Origin: Quillaja saponaria
Lineage: Eukaryota > Streptophyta > Magnoliopsida > Fabales > Quillajaceae
NCBI GenBank assembly: GCA_029379385.1
Contig: CM055611.1
Location: 24,642,092 to 24,706,091 of the forward strand
Direction of reading: 5' to 3'
Length of the DNA stretch: 64,000 nucleotides
The notes below the pieces were generated by a model. That model saw nothing but the letters and a program-made list of their open reading frames with translations. It did no database searches and was not told the DNA's origin. Each line of letters starts with the position of its first letter. Within the stretch, counting starts at the first letter, position 1. This document shows positions 62,927 to 64,000 of this stretch, piece by piece. The translations under genes and the position numbers were made by a program.

Positions 62927-64000
62927 CTGAAACATAATAGTAAAAGTAAATACGATATCACAATCAAGTGATACAAAACATTTTTCAAGTCCAATAATGC
63001 TGTATTCAGTGAAACTATACAAACCATCAGCATGGTAATCCAGTAATCTACCCAGGAGAAGAGATTGTTCAAGTTTATCATATGCTTTTCATCACAGCAG
63101 AAAGTGGGAATTTTAAAACTGATGGAGTAATAGTACCCTTAAAGATGAGGTAAGACTGAGTTCAACTTTTCAAGTTTCTATTAAATAAAATGTAAAACTC
63201 CAACCTATTCAGTTGAATTGATCACGTTAAATTTAACCTTCAGGACATTTGCTACCACATTTACAGCATTGTAGAAGTACACTCTAGAATCCTATGGCCA
63301 ACGCTTGCAATTCCAGAATGAGTAGGAAATCTCCTTGGTGTAATACTAAGGTCATTGGGAGTACGTGTATTTATTTGCCAGCAGATTATTTTACATGAGA
63401 TATTATCTAATAATTTATGCAGACAAGGAAATTATCTTAGTCAGTGTTAGTCAAAAGTCTTGTTAAGCTTCCTGGCTAGTTGTACTGGAGGTCAATGGCA
63501 GGCAAGTCCATATTTCTTCTTATTGTACTTGAGAAGACCTGCACTACTAGGAGTATTTTTTTTAATTACAACCTTTCAACTAATTATTTTCCTTTCTGTT
63601 CTCCTTATTATCTAGGACAAACCCCTACCTTTTTTTGGCCAAAAAGTCCATCCTGTTCAAATCGGCATCATATACAAATCTTGAATCTTTGTTTCTACTG
63701 AGAGGACCTTGTAAGATTTTACTAAAAGCCCTGCAGCTCCTACCATTAAGAACAACCCCTTGAATACCCTCACAGAAGCCACTGCTCTCTAAGTTCAGGT
63801 CATACTTGTTAGCTAGGCAGTTTGCCCGAGTCTTATCCTTTACCTTCAAAGACAACTAAGTCATCGTCCAATCAATATTTCCTTGTAATTATTTTATCCC
63901 AAGCAACTAGGTAGACTCTTTTCTACTCGTGCTGAAACCCAAAGGAAGTGTCTGTCTTCCAGGTTCAATGTCCCCAACATATTGAAGCTAGAAATGGCAC
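62927..64000 (-). other. Probable intron of the hydrolase gene, with one unexplained open frame
   Basis: No family exon was found upstream of 62926, so the intron likely runs past the window edge. A minus-strand open frame at 63855-63625 (KTRANCLANKYDLNLESSGF and on, ending NRMDFLAKKR) has ordinary amino-acid composition but no family I recognise. It may be a retroelement remnant, and I do not call it a gene. Confidence 0.4.

Overview
The window is nuclear DNA of a flowering plant, most likely a eudicot. It is AT-rich, its genes carry GT-AG introns, and the protein families are plant-specific (RHD3, HOTHEAD, ALE2, LBD, IDD, NHL). I cannot name the species. Exon boundaries below were set by hand from splice signals and reading-frame phase, so single-base errors are possible.

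Layout, left to right. (1) 234-1489 (+): the last three exons of an RHD3/Sey1p-type ER-shaping GTPase. (2) 4990-5697 (-): a 5'-truncated RTE-like LINE. (3) 6412-10222 (+): a complete six-exon HOTHEAD-like GMC oxidoreductase, with a 32-base C tract in intron 1 and hAT-derived sequence in intron 2. (4) 13037-17797 (-): a nine-exon ALE2-like receptor kinase. (5) 22257-23009 (+): a single-exon NDR1/HIN1-like protein. (6) 27786-29776 (+): a three-exon MEP/AMT2-3-type ammonium transporter. (7) 30369-31759 and 32092-33830 (+): two decayed genes side by side, a PPR protein and a cysteinyl-tRNA synthetase. (8) 35105-35878 (-): an LBD transcription factor. (9) 38597-39951 (-): Mediator subunit MED9, with a probable 3'UTR intron. 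(10) 43330-43527 (+): a 65-residue Gly/Ala-rich protein with a probable upstream 5'UTR exon. (11) 44286-45605: a degenerate tandem array with an apparent two-unit period. (12) 47375-47626: a PIF/Harbinger-type MITE. (13) 48990-51201 (-): an INDETERMINATE-domain zinc-finger factor. (14) 54670-61871: a three-level transposon nest. A Harbinger-like element holds a decayed autonomous hAT, which holds a non-autonomous hAT; a spliced-exon-like host fragment also lies inside the larger hAT. (15) 62114-62926 (-): the 3' end of a metallo-beta-lactamase-fold hydrolase that carries an apparent +1 frameshift.

The genes are independently transcribed neighbours, not a functional cluster. They cover ER shape (RHD3-like), cuticle and epidermis (HOTHEAD-like and ALE2-like, both in families linked to epidermal integrity), ammonium transport, transcription (LBD, IDD, MED9) and membrane-associated defence or stress (NHL). 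I saw no CRISPR array, no tRNA or rRNA gene, and nothing bacterial or viral. The least explained parts are the two-unit array, the host-exon fragment inside the hAT, the nest itself and the frameshift in the hydrolase.
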